Source of the DNA: Callipepla californica brunnescens
Taxonomy: Eukaryota; Chordata; Aves; Galliformes; Odontophoridae
Assembly: GCA_023055505.1 (NCBI GenBank)
Contig: JALIRH010000038.1
Coordinates: 5,340,327-5,404,326 of the forward strand
DNA length: 64,000 bases
Direction of reading: 5' to 3'
Below, one piece after another: positions 24,563 through 37,170 of this stretch; the first letter of the stretch is position 1, and each line of letters starts with the position of its first letter. Below the pieces are notes generated by a model that was not told the DNA's origin, ran no database searches, and worked only from the letters and a program-made list of their open reading frames with translations. A program made the translations under genes and the position numbers.

Positions 24563-25792
24563 ACTGTTCACTGAATGTTCACTGAGCAAATGGAATCCAC
24601 ATTTTAAAATGTGGCCTACACATTATATCAACTTCATCAGCATTTCTTGTTGAAAAGTACTTGGACCGGACATGGAAAAGAAGCATAAGCAAGGACCCTT
24701 AATTGCTGAATTACATGGGAATTAGGTGTTTTCTTGTACAGAATTTGAAAATGATATGTTAGAGACTTTCTTATTATTTTATTATCATTTATCATTTAAT
24801 ATTTGAAAGTCATCAGAGACTTGCATATGTGGTTAGATTTACCTATCCGTATATATTCAAGTACGTATATTTGGAATCCTGCAATTTAGATTCCTCAAGG
24901 TGCTCCACAAACAGATCAACTATTTACTCATTCTATGAAATGCAGTGTGTCTGCTTGAAGACCTGACATTATTCCCCTGCAGTGTATTGTTATAAAATTA
25001 GTCCTTCTGATTGAGCATGTGCAACAGAACCAAGCCCCAAATAGCTTATCCCAAAAGCTCATGTTTATATATGTATGCAATTTAATACAAAATATGTCAG
25101 TACCATTAAAAGGTTATGCAAAAATGAAATGTCTTAAAGTGATTAGAGTGCAACAGCAAAACATTCTGGATAAGGTAAAGTACGGTAATTTAATGCAATT
25201 TCAGTTCCAGAGAGAAAAGATATAGAACTCACTACAGAAAAGACAATCAACTAACTTAATGAAGATATGAATAATAAGGCAAAAGTAATTAAGTAGCAGC
25301 TCAGTAGGACAATTCCCATGATTGCGAGATCACCAGAACAATCTAACAGGTTTTACAACTGTGCACTTACTGATTTAAGCACTGTTAGTCTTTTCAGCGT
25401 TGCACAGAAAATGGTTGTGAAAAACGCAGCGCCTGAGGTATATTATTCATGCCAAGAAAACCTTGGGATGAAAATGTTTTTTCGGAACTCCTTGAAAATT
25501 TCTATGCTAAAGAATTACAAAGATCATTCACATGTTGTTCAGCAGTCTTGTAGTTTTATCATGAATGTTACAGCTTTCTTCCCTTTACTATGCCTCAGCA
25601 CACAGTTTAATATTATCACTTAGCCAACTGCATATGCACCTCCTCAGCCAAAGTTAAAAAGGTGTTATTGTATAAGATTCAGCAAAATTCCCAGCAACTG
25701 TGGAACATATCTTTGTATCTTTGTACATTTTGCTCAGTTACAGCTTGACTTGCCTTGTTCTAGCACAACTGTAGACCTTTTTATTTAAAATA
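24563..25792. other. Unique AT-rich sequence, no gene seen
   Basis: A forward frame of 101 codons at 25318-25623 starts with ATG but has no recognisable domain and no supporting splice or promoter signal; it is treated as chance. No repeat family seen apart from the small palindrome listed separately. Confidence 0.5.
24597..24614. repeat. Perfect 18-bp palindrome
   Basis: CCACATTTTAAAATGTGG equals its own reverse complement and lies about 35 bp beyond the tail of the preceding CR1. No function is implied. Confidence 0.9.
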
Positions 25793-26090
25793 TTTAGGTT
25801 ACTTCAAAGTAATGCCTCCTGAGTGTTTCTATGGAAATTTCAACAGACACAGAGTAATGCTATTTGATAGAGGAAATTCTCAGCTACAAAACAATGGTTG
25901 CCAACTTAGACACCACCATTGTTTATGCATTGTCATCAGCAATGAACAAGAACCTGCATGCCACACTTCTAAAAATCTGCATGGCTATCCAGAACATGAC
26001 TTGTCTTTCATATCGCTGACGCTAGTGCTGAAATGTACCATTCACTTTCTCTGCATTCTTCATATTCTACCTGGCTGTTTCCAAAAGACT
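25793..26090 (+). mobile_element. Mariner-derived DNA transposon fragment
   Basis: One end of a short mariner-type element also present near 37.2 kb and 53.2 kb. It starts with the shared terminal motif (CAAAGTAATGCCTCCT at 25805) followed by ATGGAAATTTCAACAGACAC near 25832, GAACAAGAACCTGCATGCC near 25944 and AAAAATCTGCAT near 25972, the same order as the reverse complement of the other two copies. The second terminal inverted repeat is missing and similarity fades after about 26060. In galliform genomes this family is known as a mariner (Galluhop or Mariner1_GG type); the exact name is from memory. No intact transposase frame remains. Confidence 0.72.
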
Positions 26091-27245
26091 ATATGAAATA
26101 GTCTATATTCCAAAATACAGCCTCTTTTACCCTCAAGGAATGGTAGAAAATATGTTGACTTTTTCTTGTTTTGTCTGTTTTCTGTTTGTTTTTGTTTTTG
26201 CTTTGTTTGACTATTTTATTACTATGTAGTTTCCAAAACAAAAACAAATAAAAAATATTTAAGTGGTCAAAATATCTAGGTAAATCTAAATTTAAGAAAG
26301 AAACGGAGAGACTTTTCTCAGGGACAAGTCCAATATTAAAATAGTTACGTGTATAAAGTAGGCATGTAACACATCTGCACACGTGTTTGCCCAAGTTCTT
26401 CACCAACCAGGAGAATGGAAAATATAGACAAACTGACTGGTTGACAGAAAGTGAACAAAATAATATATCAGCAGCTACATTTATTAATTAAGTGAAAGCC
26501 AAGCTTAAAATGAAGGCTTATCAGACCCTAGGTTAGGATGCTCTGAAAGTGTACACAGACTCTTCAAAAGAGTTAATGTAAAAGGAGGAGTGCTGGTCAA
26601 GAGAATGAGTCTGCAGTGAATATAAAAGGAAAAAAAAAAAAAAAAAGAAAATACCAACTGGCCCTGCAGCACGTCTGGATCCAAAAATTCCATTAAAACT
26701 TTTAGTGAACAGATGTCTCCTCATAGCCTCAATTTTGGAAAATTGGTATAGCTCCATGGGAGACTGTGGAGCAGAACCAGTTGAATTGAGATGTCAGTCG
26801 AGTTATTTCCATATACATTTAGTAAGTTGCACATGATTCATATGACTTCTGATAATTCCCTAGTCATTCTACAAATAAAGATCTCCCTTCCAGTCATTGC
26901 TTAAAGCCTGCTCTCACTGTGTCTCCAGATTGTACTTCATTTGAGTTCAGTAAGTAGCCTTAAAAAAAGATCATATAATTCTCACTTAGGATAGTTCCGG
27001 TCTCTCTGGAGCAACATGTAATTTTAAATTATTAGTGATACTGTGAAGTAGCATTGTGCAATTCAGATTAGAGGGGACTTTGAAACATCACTTGGAGAGA
27101 GCATCTAATCACAGTCATATTCATTACATCATAGTCTACATTATAGTACTATCATTATCGTTACTGCCCGCAGAATATTTTAAATGCAAAAACTACTCTA
27201 TTAAAAAGCTCATTAGCATACTCATTATATGTTTTTTGTTTTATT
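26091..27245. other. Unique AT-rich sequence, no gene seen
   Basis: An A17 run lies at 26630-26646 inside an A-rich patch. No transposon or coding region recognised. Confidence 0.55.
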
Positions 27246-27267
27246 ATATTTATTTATTTATTTATTT
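27246..27267. repeat. Short (TTTA)n microsatellite
   Basis: About five TTTA units, just upstream of the 5' truncation point of the following CR1. Confidence 0.85.
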
Positions 27268-27289
27268 TCATGCAGGAAATATGGGTTGC

Positions 27290-28119
27290 GCTCTCATTCA
27301 GCAACACCTGGACAGGCTGGAGAGTTCGGCAGAAAGGATCCAGATGAGGTTTAACAAAAGCAAGTGTAGAATCTTGAACCTAGGGAGGAATAACCACATG
27401 CACCGGTACAGGTTGGGGATAACCTGCTAGAGAGGATCTCTGAGGAGAGAGACCTGGCTGTCCTGGTGGATGACAGGCTGGCCATGAGCCAGCAGTGTGC
27501 CCTGGTGGCCAAGAAAGCCAGTGGGACCCTATAGTGCATTAAAAAAAGCATGGCCAGAAAGTCAATGGAGGTAATCCTCCCCCTCAACTCTGCCCTGGTG
27601 AGGCCTCAGCTGAAGTACTGAGTCCAGTTCTGGGATCCCCGGTACAAAAAAGATGGGGATCTCCTGGAAAGAGTCCAGCAGAGGGCTACAGAGAAGATAA
27701 AGGGTGTGGAACACCTCTCTTACGAGGAAAAGATGAGAGACCTGGGCCTGTTCAGCCGTGAGAAAAGAAGACTCAGACAGGATCTGATCCACATCTATAA
27801 ATATCTAAGGTGTGGGAGGCAAAGGGACAAAGCTGGACATTCTCTGCAGTGTGTGGTGATAGGACGAGCAGAAATGGCCACAAAATGAAGGATAGGAAGT
27901 TCCACAAAAATGTGCATAAGAACATTTCACAGAGCACTGGCACAGGCTGCCCAGAGAGGTGGTGAAGTCTCCTTCTCTGGAAAAATTCAAGACCTTCCTG
28001 GATGGATATGTGTGCAACCTGTTTTAGGGAGCTGCCTTGGCAGGGGGTTGGACTAGATGATCTCTGGAAGTCCCTTCCAACCCCTACAATTCTGTGATTC
28101 TGTGATTCTCTGATTCTGT
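27290..28119 (+). mobile_element. CR1 LINE fragment, well preserved, plus strand
   Basis: A 5'-truncated CR1 of about 830 bp, among the youngest here. It starts with the ACACCTGGACAGGCTGGAGA block, continues with GGAGGCAAAGGGACAAAGC near 27816 and GGTTGGACTAGATGATCTCT near 28047, and ends in a tail of ATTCTGTG-type octamers (28090-28119). The same subfamily occurs inverted at 41063-41860, and the two align by eye with only scattered substitutions and small indels. The frame encoding the C-terminal end of ORF2 is interrupted by stops (for example CCTATAGTGC near 27529), so the copy is inactive. It has no reverse transcriptase catalytic core. Confidence 0.96.
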
Positions 28120-31100
28120 TTCTTAAATGAATTTTATTGTAAAAATAATGTGGCAGAATTGAGTGGAGTTGCAGAACTGAAACTACATTGAATTTTATTT
28201 TCCTTAAATAATGAAAGACAAAATATAATTGGTTGCATTATAATATAAAATAAGCGATATTCAGATATATCTGCAAACCATCAACTTGTTCAGGCAAATG
28301 TGTTTCATTTATCTGACATTTTTTTGAATTTCACATACACAAAACAGATTTGCTTAGGTTTTAATATTGAAAGTTTGCCATGTTTATCAGAAAATTTGAC
28401 AGAAATGCATCCAAAAGTAATACATAAGATATTGATTGTCTGGGTAGTGTGATTTTTTTCTCCACAGGCAACAACTGTTAAAACAACCCTCCAAACAGTG
28501 AGGCCTGTGATTTTTCTAATACTCTCCACTGAATTAATGTGTAATTGCTGAAAAATATTAAAAATGTAGATTACTAATTTAAGTCAGCTACTTAAGTTTT
28601 GAATAACGGTCAGAATTCTTGAAATAATTATGATATATTCACTGCTCTTCTTATCTAATTGAGTCAGAAAGTTGGTCTGTGCTAGGGCTTGCTTTCTTGC
28701 AGGCATCCACAGGCTCCTGATATGATAAACGTGCCATTTTGCTGACTGTAATACAGCAAAATCCTCCAGCAGCTTCAGCTTTCTTCCAGACTGGCTTCTT
28801 AACAGATGGCACCTTGACATTGTCAATGGCTTGCCATCCTGGAGAGCTGTAAGGATCCGTGCAGAGAATGATGTTTCTCTTTCTCTTCCCAAGACATCTA
28901 ACAAAACCAGCCAATAACTACCTCTTCTTTTCACAGATGATTCCACCTTATGTCAGCTGATTTCTTCCAAGTCACATTGTGCCCATTCTACTGTAAGCGT
29001 GCCAAAAGGACTTACGCTGCTTGACAGCTAAGGCATACACTAGCTCACTGCCTTTGGTGAAAGAGAAATACAAAAGGCAAATTCCTCTAGTTTCTGGTGC
29101 TGCTGCTGGTGATCCTGCTCAGCAGCATGAGCTGTTTTTTTAGCATTCCATCAGCCTTGTGAACATCAGTTTAGAAATTAGAGTAGACATAGCTAGCAAA
29201 TGGCTTTGAATCACTTTGAGTGTAATTAAGCATGAAGCATAGCTAAGGGCTTCATTTGATCCAGACTGGTCATTTTATTACTAATGCACTCTGTAGAAAG
29301 TCTCTATATCCTTACTGTGGTGCTTTTCTAAAACATTGAGTGAAGTCCTTAAGCACCATGCTTTTTGTTTAAAAATAAATGGAGACAATTAACTTTAATT
29401 TGTTGCAACATTTGCAAAGGATATACATTAAGATTTACTCTGAATTTGCATGTATCTTTACCAAAACCTTATACTGAACACTGTGAAGCTTGCTGTAATA
29501 TCTCACCTCTGAGGTGAAAGAGGAACATTAGCACTGCTGTAAATAAGATGAATTGTGGATCTGTCATCAGAGTCCAGAGGATGGATCTAAAGGCTGCAGA
29601 GATCTTTCTTCTGTTCTGTGGAATCAAAGCAGACTTGCATAAGATCTCTTTCTCAAGACAGTGATAAAGTATGAATTCACTTTTAAACACCTGGATTGTA
29701 TCCAGCCTATTTGCAGAGGTGTACCTGTGAATTTGACACTTTATGTATCATATGCTCATTAGTATATACTGTACTGACAAAATAATTTCATTCTTTTGGT
29801 TCAAAAATGATAGTTTTTAGTTAAGTTCATTGTATCTAGGTCCAGTTCCTTCCTTCTACAATATGATTTATCATAGATAAAATTTCTAGTTTGAAATTTA
29901 TTGCATTGATATTTACAAAAAATCTCATATCTACTCAGGTATGGTTTTAAAATTTTATGCTATAAGTCACCTTTGCAGTTAAATGAAGGCATTCCTACTC
30001 TGTAAGAGTTTAAATTAGAGTCAAAGAACTTTTTTTTATTATTATCTCTAATCCACAAAACCTCAGATCATGATCTAGTGTTATTATCTTGTCTTACTTT
30101 ACAAAAATATTTTCTCAGGTAAATGAGTAATGCAATCTTTGGGACTGTTTCTGCTCACTAAATCTGGGACAATAATAACACTGTGCAGGTCATTGTATCA
30201 AAACCAGTGCACGCATTTTGTAGTAAAACAAGTCATCTTGAAAAATTGCCAGATGGCTCTTATGTCTATTCATGAATTGTTACAGCTATTCATTCCCTTA
30301 AAACAAAAATCCTTTCCACTGAGAAAAAAAAAAAAATAATAATGCTGGAGCAACAATGATGAATTTATGTTTTGCTATCTAAGGAGGGAGCGTTTTCTGT
30401 CCCCCAGAGTTTGCTGTCTAAGACTAACTTAGCTATCCATGTTCCTCATGTATGCTCAGCAGGAAATGTACATTTCCAAATGACGGTTTGTGTCATTGTG
30501 AAGTTTGAGGGATTAATTTACCTTCTGCTGGTTCATTTTTATTTCAAATGATTGCTTATTCCAATGCCCACATAAGCACCAAGAGCCAATTGAAGTGAAC
30601 CAGGTATACCTAGATATACATAAATTATCCAGCTGAATATACAGAAAACTCCAGACCTTCTGAAGATGCAGTCAAGGACAAGAGTGGGGTAACTTAGGAA
30701 AACTCTGATGGCTTTAAATTCCAATGATTAGGTGATTAAATAAAATTTTCAGACTTTACTTTTCTGTAGCACTATATGCACCATCAGATGTCTAAATTTT
30801 AGCAAGGTTGGTTAAATTAATCTGATATCAAAGTACTTATTATGCAGTGCTCTATAATACATGTGAAATGTTAAACAAGAGATGATGTGTTCTGCTAAAT
30901 CAATGTGCACGTAATTTTTGATGGAACTAGGAATTACAGCTATGTAACAGATCGAAACGAAAATACCCTGGTCTGGTTAGGCTGTGAGCTGAATTCACGA
31001 ATATGGTAATCCTGAAAGGATGGAAGACTGGCACATTATGTTTGCAAGCATTTCTCAGATATATGTTATTCTTTGCAAAGTTAGATTTAAAAGTTCCTTG

Positions 31101-34100
31101 TATTCTGAAACTGTTAATGTTGTTTGTCATAAAACTACCTTATGCTACTTCAATACCACACATCCTGTTGCGTATTTACACAGCAATTCATTCTTCAGCC
31201 AGACTTGTATTAATTTGCAATAGCTTTTACAAGGATACCCTTGACTCCACAAAGGAATATAAGAATATAAGGTTTTACTGCTAGCTTCAGACACCCATTC
31301 ACATTTTAGGTATCAACATATGGACTATGTATTTAAATTCCCAAGATAAGAAATAGAGATCTATGACTTGAGTCATCTTCTGAAACACAGGCATCCAAAG
31401 ATATCTCAGAGGTACATGAAACTCTTAATCTTGACAGAAGTTGTGCAGAATACCTGTACACAGGTATGATACACCTTGTGCATACAGATCATGAATTCCT
31501 AGAGCAGCAGCTGGAGGCCAGGAGGGAAAGACAAGGCCTTTTCAAAGGGGGAGGAGATATCTGTGTTTTGGACAACTAAATACGTCTCTGCACTCTGCTG
31601 TGTCACTCGTGCACCTCAGGAAGAAAAGTATCTAAATCACAAAGTCCACCTTTGCATATGAAAATTTATTAATAAGTATCACATGGGCATATATTTGAAA
31701 AGGATCAAAGTCCTAGTAATAATCCATGCCATTAATTTCAGTGGCATTAACTTTATATTAAAGCACTGTTCAATGTGATGAAGAGAAGTTTTCTGAAGAC
31801 AAAATAAATGGACTGTGATTTTGTCTATATAAAAATTACGTGGGACAGAGGTCCACCTACCATGTCCTCATATAGCTATAATCATCTTATCTATTTTAAT
31901 ATTTTCTTTTGATGACTTGGGATCAAAGAAAAGAAAACTGAAATAGTTTATACTTTAATTAGCTTTAGCAACTAGGGATTTTATTTGGCAAAGCCAAACA
32001 TTAATAATTGATGGTACAAGGCTGAATCTCACAGCAGTGAAATCCATGGGATTAAATGGTAGAATAAACAATTTCAGTTCTGGCCACTTACTAATATGCC
32101 TAAATGTGTTTACTGTGGGGAATGAGATTTTAAGGGTAGAAATAAATATGTAGTGTAAGACCTAGTGTTAAGTATTTCAGTAAGTTACCTGAAACTCTGG
32201 AGAAATTGCTGGCAATTCACACATATTCTGTAAGCTCTTCTGGGTACCAATGTGACAAGAATGTAATTGTTCCCCACATGGATTTTCTATAAGCCAGAGA
32301 CACACCTTGTATGTTAATGAAACTGAGACTTATAGAGGCACCCATGACGATGCAGACAGTAATTTCTCACCTACTCTAGCACTAAGCATCTTTATAAAAT
32401 AAGAAAAATCCATAGCATAGCTGTTGGAAGCCCAAAGGTGTTGGTTTTGTTTTCTAATTTACTTTCACAGTGTAGTTTTGCATCAGGAAGACGGGCTGCC
32501 TATTTCAGTAAGTAAAAAATTGCTACAATGTCATCTCGTATTTCTTAAGCAAGATGAATCTGTGGCACATTCTAATGTCTTAGGTTACACTGTGCAATAA
32601 TACATGACCGAGCAGGCTCTAACGCACAGCAATGTGAAGCCTGTAACACAAACAGAACAAATGGCATGTATCCCTGCTGCTCCCCATCACCCCAGAAAGA
32701 AAAGATACAGATAATTATCTAAGAACAGTGGGTGGAAGCAGCTAATGGGCATTTTGCTGCTGGCATTTCTCAGACTAAAATACTGTTAAGCAAAGACTGA
32801 CATGGGAAAATAATTATTTACTCAGATGTTGTTGTATGCAATTTGGCGAATATCATTCAGTTGTTGACCTATAATACAAATAAGAAAAATCCATTGTCAA
32901 ATCAAGGTTAATTCCTGTTCTGTAATCATTACCAAATCACTGTCAATATAAAATGGATGCTCTCTGTGGTTATTTGAAAGTCATTCTTATCAGACTTTTG
33001 CATGGTGCATTGGTGGTTTATTCCGCATGATAGAATGGTGATTTTTTTCCTCTTTATGAAGAGAATCCTTAGGGAATATGCTGAGCAGCTGGGTAATGCA
33101 AGTGACTTCCTGACTCATGTTTTGTGAAGGAGAAACATGCAAGGAAACAAATTTCTTGTTAGTTTTATGAGACCCTAATAAGTGTGAGTAAATAAAAATA
33201 TTAATCTAATTGGCCACTCTTTGGAAGCTATTTCTCCGTGACAGGTGACAGCTATGATGGTTATAAACAGCCCTATTTTCCAAGCATTATTACATAGAAA
33301 TGAAAAACAGATCAAACTGAATATATAAAAAACATCACAGAATAACACCTCCAAGTGACATATCGATTAGAGCTTAAATGAATAGCTTGAATTAGATTTG
33401 GGTCATGTGCTGAGTGGCTTTTTAGACAAGGCTGAAAGCGTGGAAGTCCTCTGACTGAATTTTTAAAAATATTACCTTAGAATCAAAAGAAATTCTAGTT
33501 CTGCTTTCCTTCTCTTCCTCTTTCCCCTGTAACCTTCCATACCAGTACAGCATGAAAAGTTTAAACAAAGAGCAGAAGATATGTCTCAAAATGTTACCGA
33601 GTAATTTTACATTACTATGTACTGCAGTGTCATTGTACTTGATACGGAGATTAAAAATAAGTTAGCTTGAGGTTGTGCATCATTTTCTGTGATCTCAGCT
33701 GGAGGTAGGATTGTTCTGAACTGGCACAGCTTGAATATTGATACAAATACAATTACAACATCCAGCTAGCAGAACTGAGAAATTAGCAATCAGTTTTATT
33801 AATAATTATGTGTGTAACTCTAAGAGTCCTGACCCCCACTGAGCCATTTAGGAAACTTTTCAAAACAGAATGTGCTATAAGCACATTTCCACATGAACTG
33901 CTGAATGAAGAATGAATCCATCAAATTATATCAAATAGGGGAAATTTTTGAGAAAAATGGTAAAACAGTGTAAGGCATAGTTTTCACTTATGATACAGTC
34001 AGGACTGTAAGATGGGAAGTTCCACTAGGTGGTGCAATACCGGAATAACGTTTGTTACTGTCATTGACATGGTAGAAAGGGTAGAGGTGGGAGTGGAAGA

Positions 34101-34560
34101 GAATTAGAGGGCAGGAAAAAGGAAGACAAGTGAAACTCCAGTCTTGAGAAGTCAGACAGTGTATGAGTTTGGTCACAATCTGAGATGTTTAAAGATCCTT
34201 TCATTCAGAAAGATTCCAAGTAATTTCATTCAAAAATAATTCCCTTCAAGTATGTTTGGGTACTCAAATACTGAAGTGCTCAAAATTGCTACCCCCCCTC
34301 CGCCCCCCTTTAAAAATTTTTGTTAGTTTATAGAGGCATATTTCTCTACTGAGATTCTTATAAATTACCGAAGTCCACTGAACATCACTTTGATGTTTTG
34401 CATACAAAAAATGTGACTTAAAGAAATATTTTTTAAAAAGTTAGAAACTCCTACTGATTTTTAAAGAAGCAGATACAATGTTCTACAAAGAAAGAACTGC
34501 CTTCCAATTTGAGCGATAGGATGTTTTGAGATGTAGGCCTAATTCTGCTTAAAATTAAAG
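28120..34560. other. Longest unique stretch on the left half, no gene seen
   Basis: No mobile element recognised over about 6.4 kb. Near 28584-28946 two overlapping minus-strand frames (120 and 87 codons) sit in a slightly GC-richer patch; I could not identify them. A motif-dense patch near 33200-33300 could be a conserved regulatory element and is described under findings. A C-rich run lies near 34291-34308. Confidence 0.5.
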
Positions 34561-34849
34561 ATCAAAGAATCATACAAGAGTTTGGGCTGGAAGGGACCTT
34601 AACACCATATAATTTCAACCTCCTGCCATGTGCTAGGACATGTCCACTAAAGCATTTTGACCAATGCCCCATCCAACTTGGCCTTGAACCCTTCCAGAGA
34701 TGGAGCAGCTATAGCTTCTCTGGACGACCTGTTTCAGTTCCTCACTACCTCATAGTGAAGATTTGTTTCCTTAAATCTTACATAAATCTACCCTTTTAGA
34801 TTGAAGTCATTGCCTCTTGTCCTGTTCCTTTGTCTATTACCTTATTATG
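34561..34849 (-). mobile_element. CR1 LINE fragment, 3' end, minus strand
   Basis: A short 5'-truncated CR1 in reverse orientation. It begins AAAGAATCATACAAGAG at the left (the degraded tail), then GGGCTGGAAGGGACCTTAAC near 34583, TTGGCCTTGAACCCTTCCAG near 34678 and CTTACATAAATCTACCC near 34777. Only the 3' UTR and last ORF2 codons remain. It ends at or next to a perfect 9-bp inverted repeat. Confidence 0.9.
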
Positions 34850-34872
34850 CCTCTTAAGATATACTTAAGAGG
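34850..34872. repeat. Perfect 9-bp-stem hairpin
   Basis: CCTCTTAAG and CTTAAGAGG form a perfect inverted repeat around a 5-base spacer (ATATA). It lies where recognisable CR1 similarity stops. No terminator or RNA gene function is claimed. Confidence 0.9.
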
Positions 34873-35799
34873 TGCACTATCTTAGAGAAATGTGTAGCAA
34901 TATCTGTAAACTGCAACACTATTCACTATCATCTTTTTCAGTATTGCCATTACAATTTTTTTTTATGCATTCAACTTACATTTTCACTGAGTTTCTTTTT
35001 AGCCTCTGTATCCCTGATATAAAGCAATCAAATTCATCTGGAAAGATAGAGTATTTAAATAAACAATAAACTCGTATTCCTTATTCTGTGTTGGTGCTAT
35101 TTCTAGTTGTTGTTTTTTATTTTTTTGTTTTTCCAGAAGAGAGTTCTGTTAGCATCCTCTCATTTGATTGTTTTACTTATAAATTATCTGCTCTTTCCTC
35201 CTCATAAAGTGAGGTGCTGTCTACTTAGGTTTTAAAAGGCATTTGTTTCTGTTATTTGACCAAGGGCATAATATTTTCCCTCTATATTAATGAGACACTA
35301 ATCCTAAATCCAAATCTGCCAGTCAATTCACATATTTATGTTTAAAATCTAAGGTGCAGGCAGTGGTTGCTACACAGGAGTATACAAAAATAAGATTGCA
35401 GGGATATTTCTCCGTTTTGTTTCCAGTCCAAATACCAGTCATGACACTATGACAGAAGAATTGCAGGGCCAGCTTGCAGTGCAGAACCAATACACCAAAA
35501 ATAGCCTGTTTACTGCCTACTGCCTGTTTACAGCCATCATCAGTAGAGAACACCTGCTGCAGCTGTGTTTTGTCTCAAAGTCACTATTCAGTCAATAATA
35601 ACAATAGCACATTTTTCATATTGCAAGTGGTAAATTACTCTGAATAGTCTTTGCAGATAGTTACCAATCCCTTTTCGCCCTGACAGCAAACATGCCAACT
35701 AGAAGCAAACTCACTGCCCATGCACTCTTTCATTACTGAAACAAACAAAAAAAAAGGACCTGTGTCTCAAGGTTTCTATGAGAAATTCAGGGTTGCCCA
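34873..35799. other. Unique sequence, no gene seen
   Basis: A minus-strand frame of 76 codons at 35323-35553 lies in a slightly GC-richer patch but has no recognisable domain. No repeat family seen. Confidence 0.5.
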
Positions 35800-35941
35800 C
35801 ATAAATGGATATCCTTAGAGACATCTAAATTCTGACTGGACATGGTCCAGAGTAATCTGTAGCTGACCTTGCTTTGAGCAGAGGGCTTAGATTACATGAT
35901 CTCTCAGTGTACCTTCCAAGCTTAGCTATTCTGTGGTTCAA
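35800..35941 (+). mobile_element. Short CR1 3' remnant, plus strand
   Basis: About 140 bp of CR1 3' UTR in plus orientation. TGGACATGGTCCAGAGTAAT near 35838, GACCTTGCTTTGAGCAGAGG near 35865 and TTAGATTACATGATCTCTCA near 35888 follow the order of the element, ending in a degraded tail ATTCTGTGGTTC near 35928. Diverged and clearly inactive. Confidence 0.78.
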
Positions 35942-37170
35942 GAATTGGGTGGGGGAAACTATGAAAACCTACCTTCCATCAAGCACAAGAGCTTTTCAGC
36001 TGAGTGAAAGACCAAAAAGACAAAATATATAGACAACACCATTGCCATTAAACTAGAGGAAATGTGGCTTATGAAAAAGCTGAATATCTCAGAAAGAAAA
36101 AGGAGAAAATTACTACTGTGTTCAGAAGGAACCATATTTTACATTCAAAGTCAAGATGATGCTATATCACTTTGGACTTCTGAAAACATAAACCCTAGCC
36201 ATATTCTGTTCATCATTTTGCTGTTGTTGTTTGTTGATTTTTTTTTATACAGATACAAGTCCTATTTTCTGATGTTTTGATATCTGTAATTTGATCCTTG
36301 ACTGACATTATATGGAGCTATAATATTTCTGTATGACAGGCTTTGAATTACAGGAAATTTGTATTCTTATTGGATTACAGAATCGCACTTTTAATATAAT
36401 TTCCCCTTAAATTCAAGTGTAAATCCTAAAAGATGTAGAATGTTTTGGTACATCTTTCTTTCTTGTATAAGAATGCTGCATCTCAGAATATATGTATACT
36501 TATAATCTATTTCCTCTCAAATATTTTCATGTATCTTGCCTTTAAAAAATGAGAAAATTTGTCAAGATTACATAGAGATACACATCCTTATTATTCTATT
36601 ACTATTTAGTAACATACTACAAAGCAAAGGTAGGGAAATTATGTTTTTTTTCAGTTTGAGAAGTAAAACCCAAAGCAAGAAAAGTTATATTTATGTTGAG
36701 ACAAAACTTTCATATTTAAGTGTTTTTTTCTGATCTATTGGGAATGTTTTGCTTTATTTTATAGCGTTGCATTTTCAGGGCATTTTTGTAATATAAATGT
36801 AAAGACCAAAAAATATATATATAGTTCTTACACTTGTTTCTAACAGCAAAAAGAAATGTTTTAGAATTTCTAGAAATCTAACTACCAAAATGAAGTGATT
36901 TGACATTTTTAGATGAGTCTATTCAAAATCTTGGAGCCATAGACAAGGCTTTAATCATGCGGCCAAATTATAAATAAATTAGAAGTTAGATATTCCTGTG
37001 TAAGTGATTAACACAATATAAAATTTTACCAAGTTATCACACAAATATATCAGATATAAATAATACACATTACAACTACAACTAGGTCATTATCGTGGAT
37101 TTATCATTCAGACTTGCTTTAGTCATAGAAAGGGAAGATTTCTCTGAAGAACATATCAATTGATAAAATA
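35942..37170. other. Unique AT-rich sequence, no gene seen
   Basis: No repeat family or coding region recognised. Short TA and T runs occur near 36230-36250 and 36813-36822. Confidence 0.55.

Noticed and set aside
25318..25623. 101-codon plus-strand open frame
   Set aside because: No recognised domain and no supporting transcription signals.
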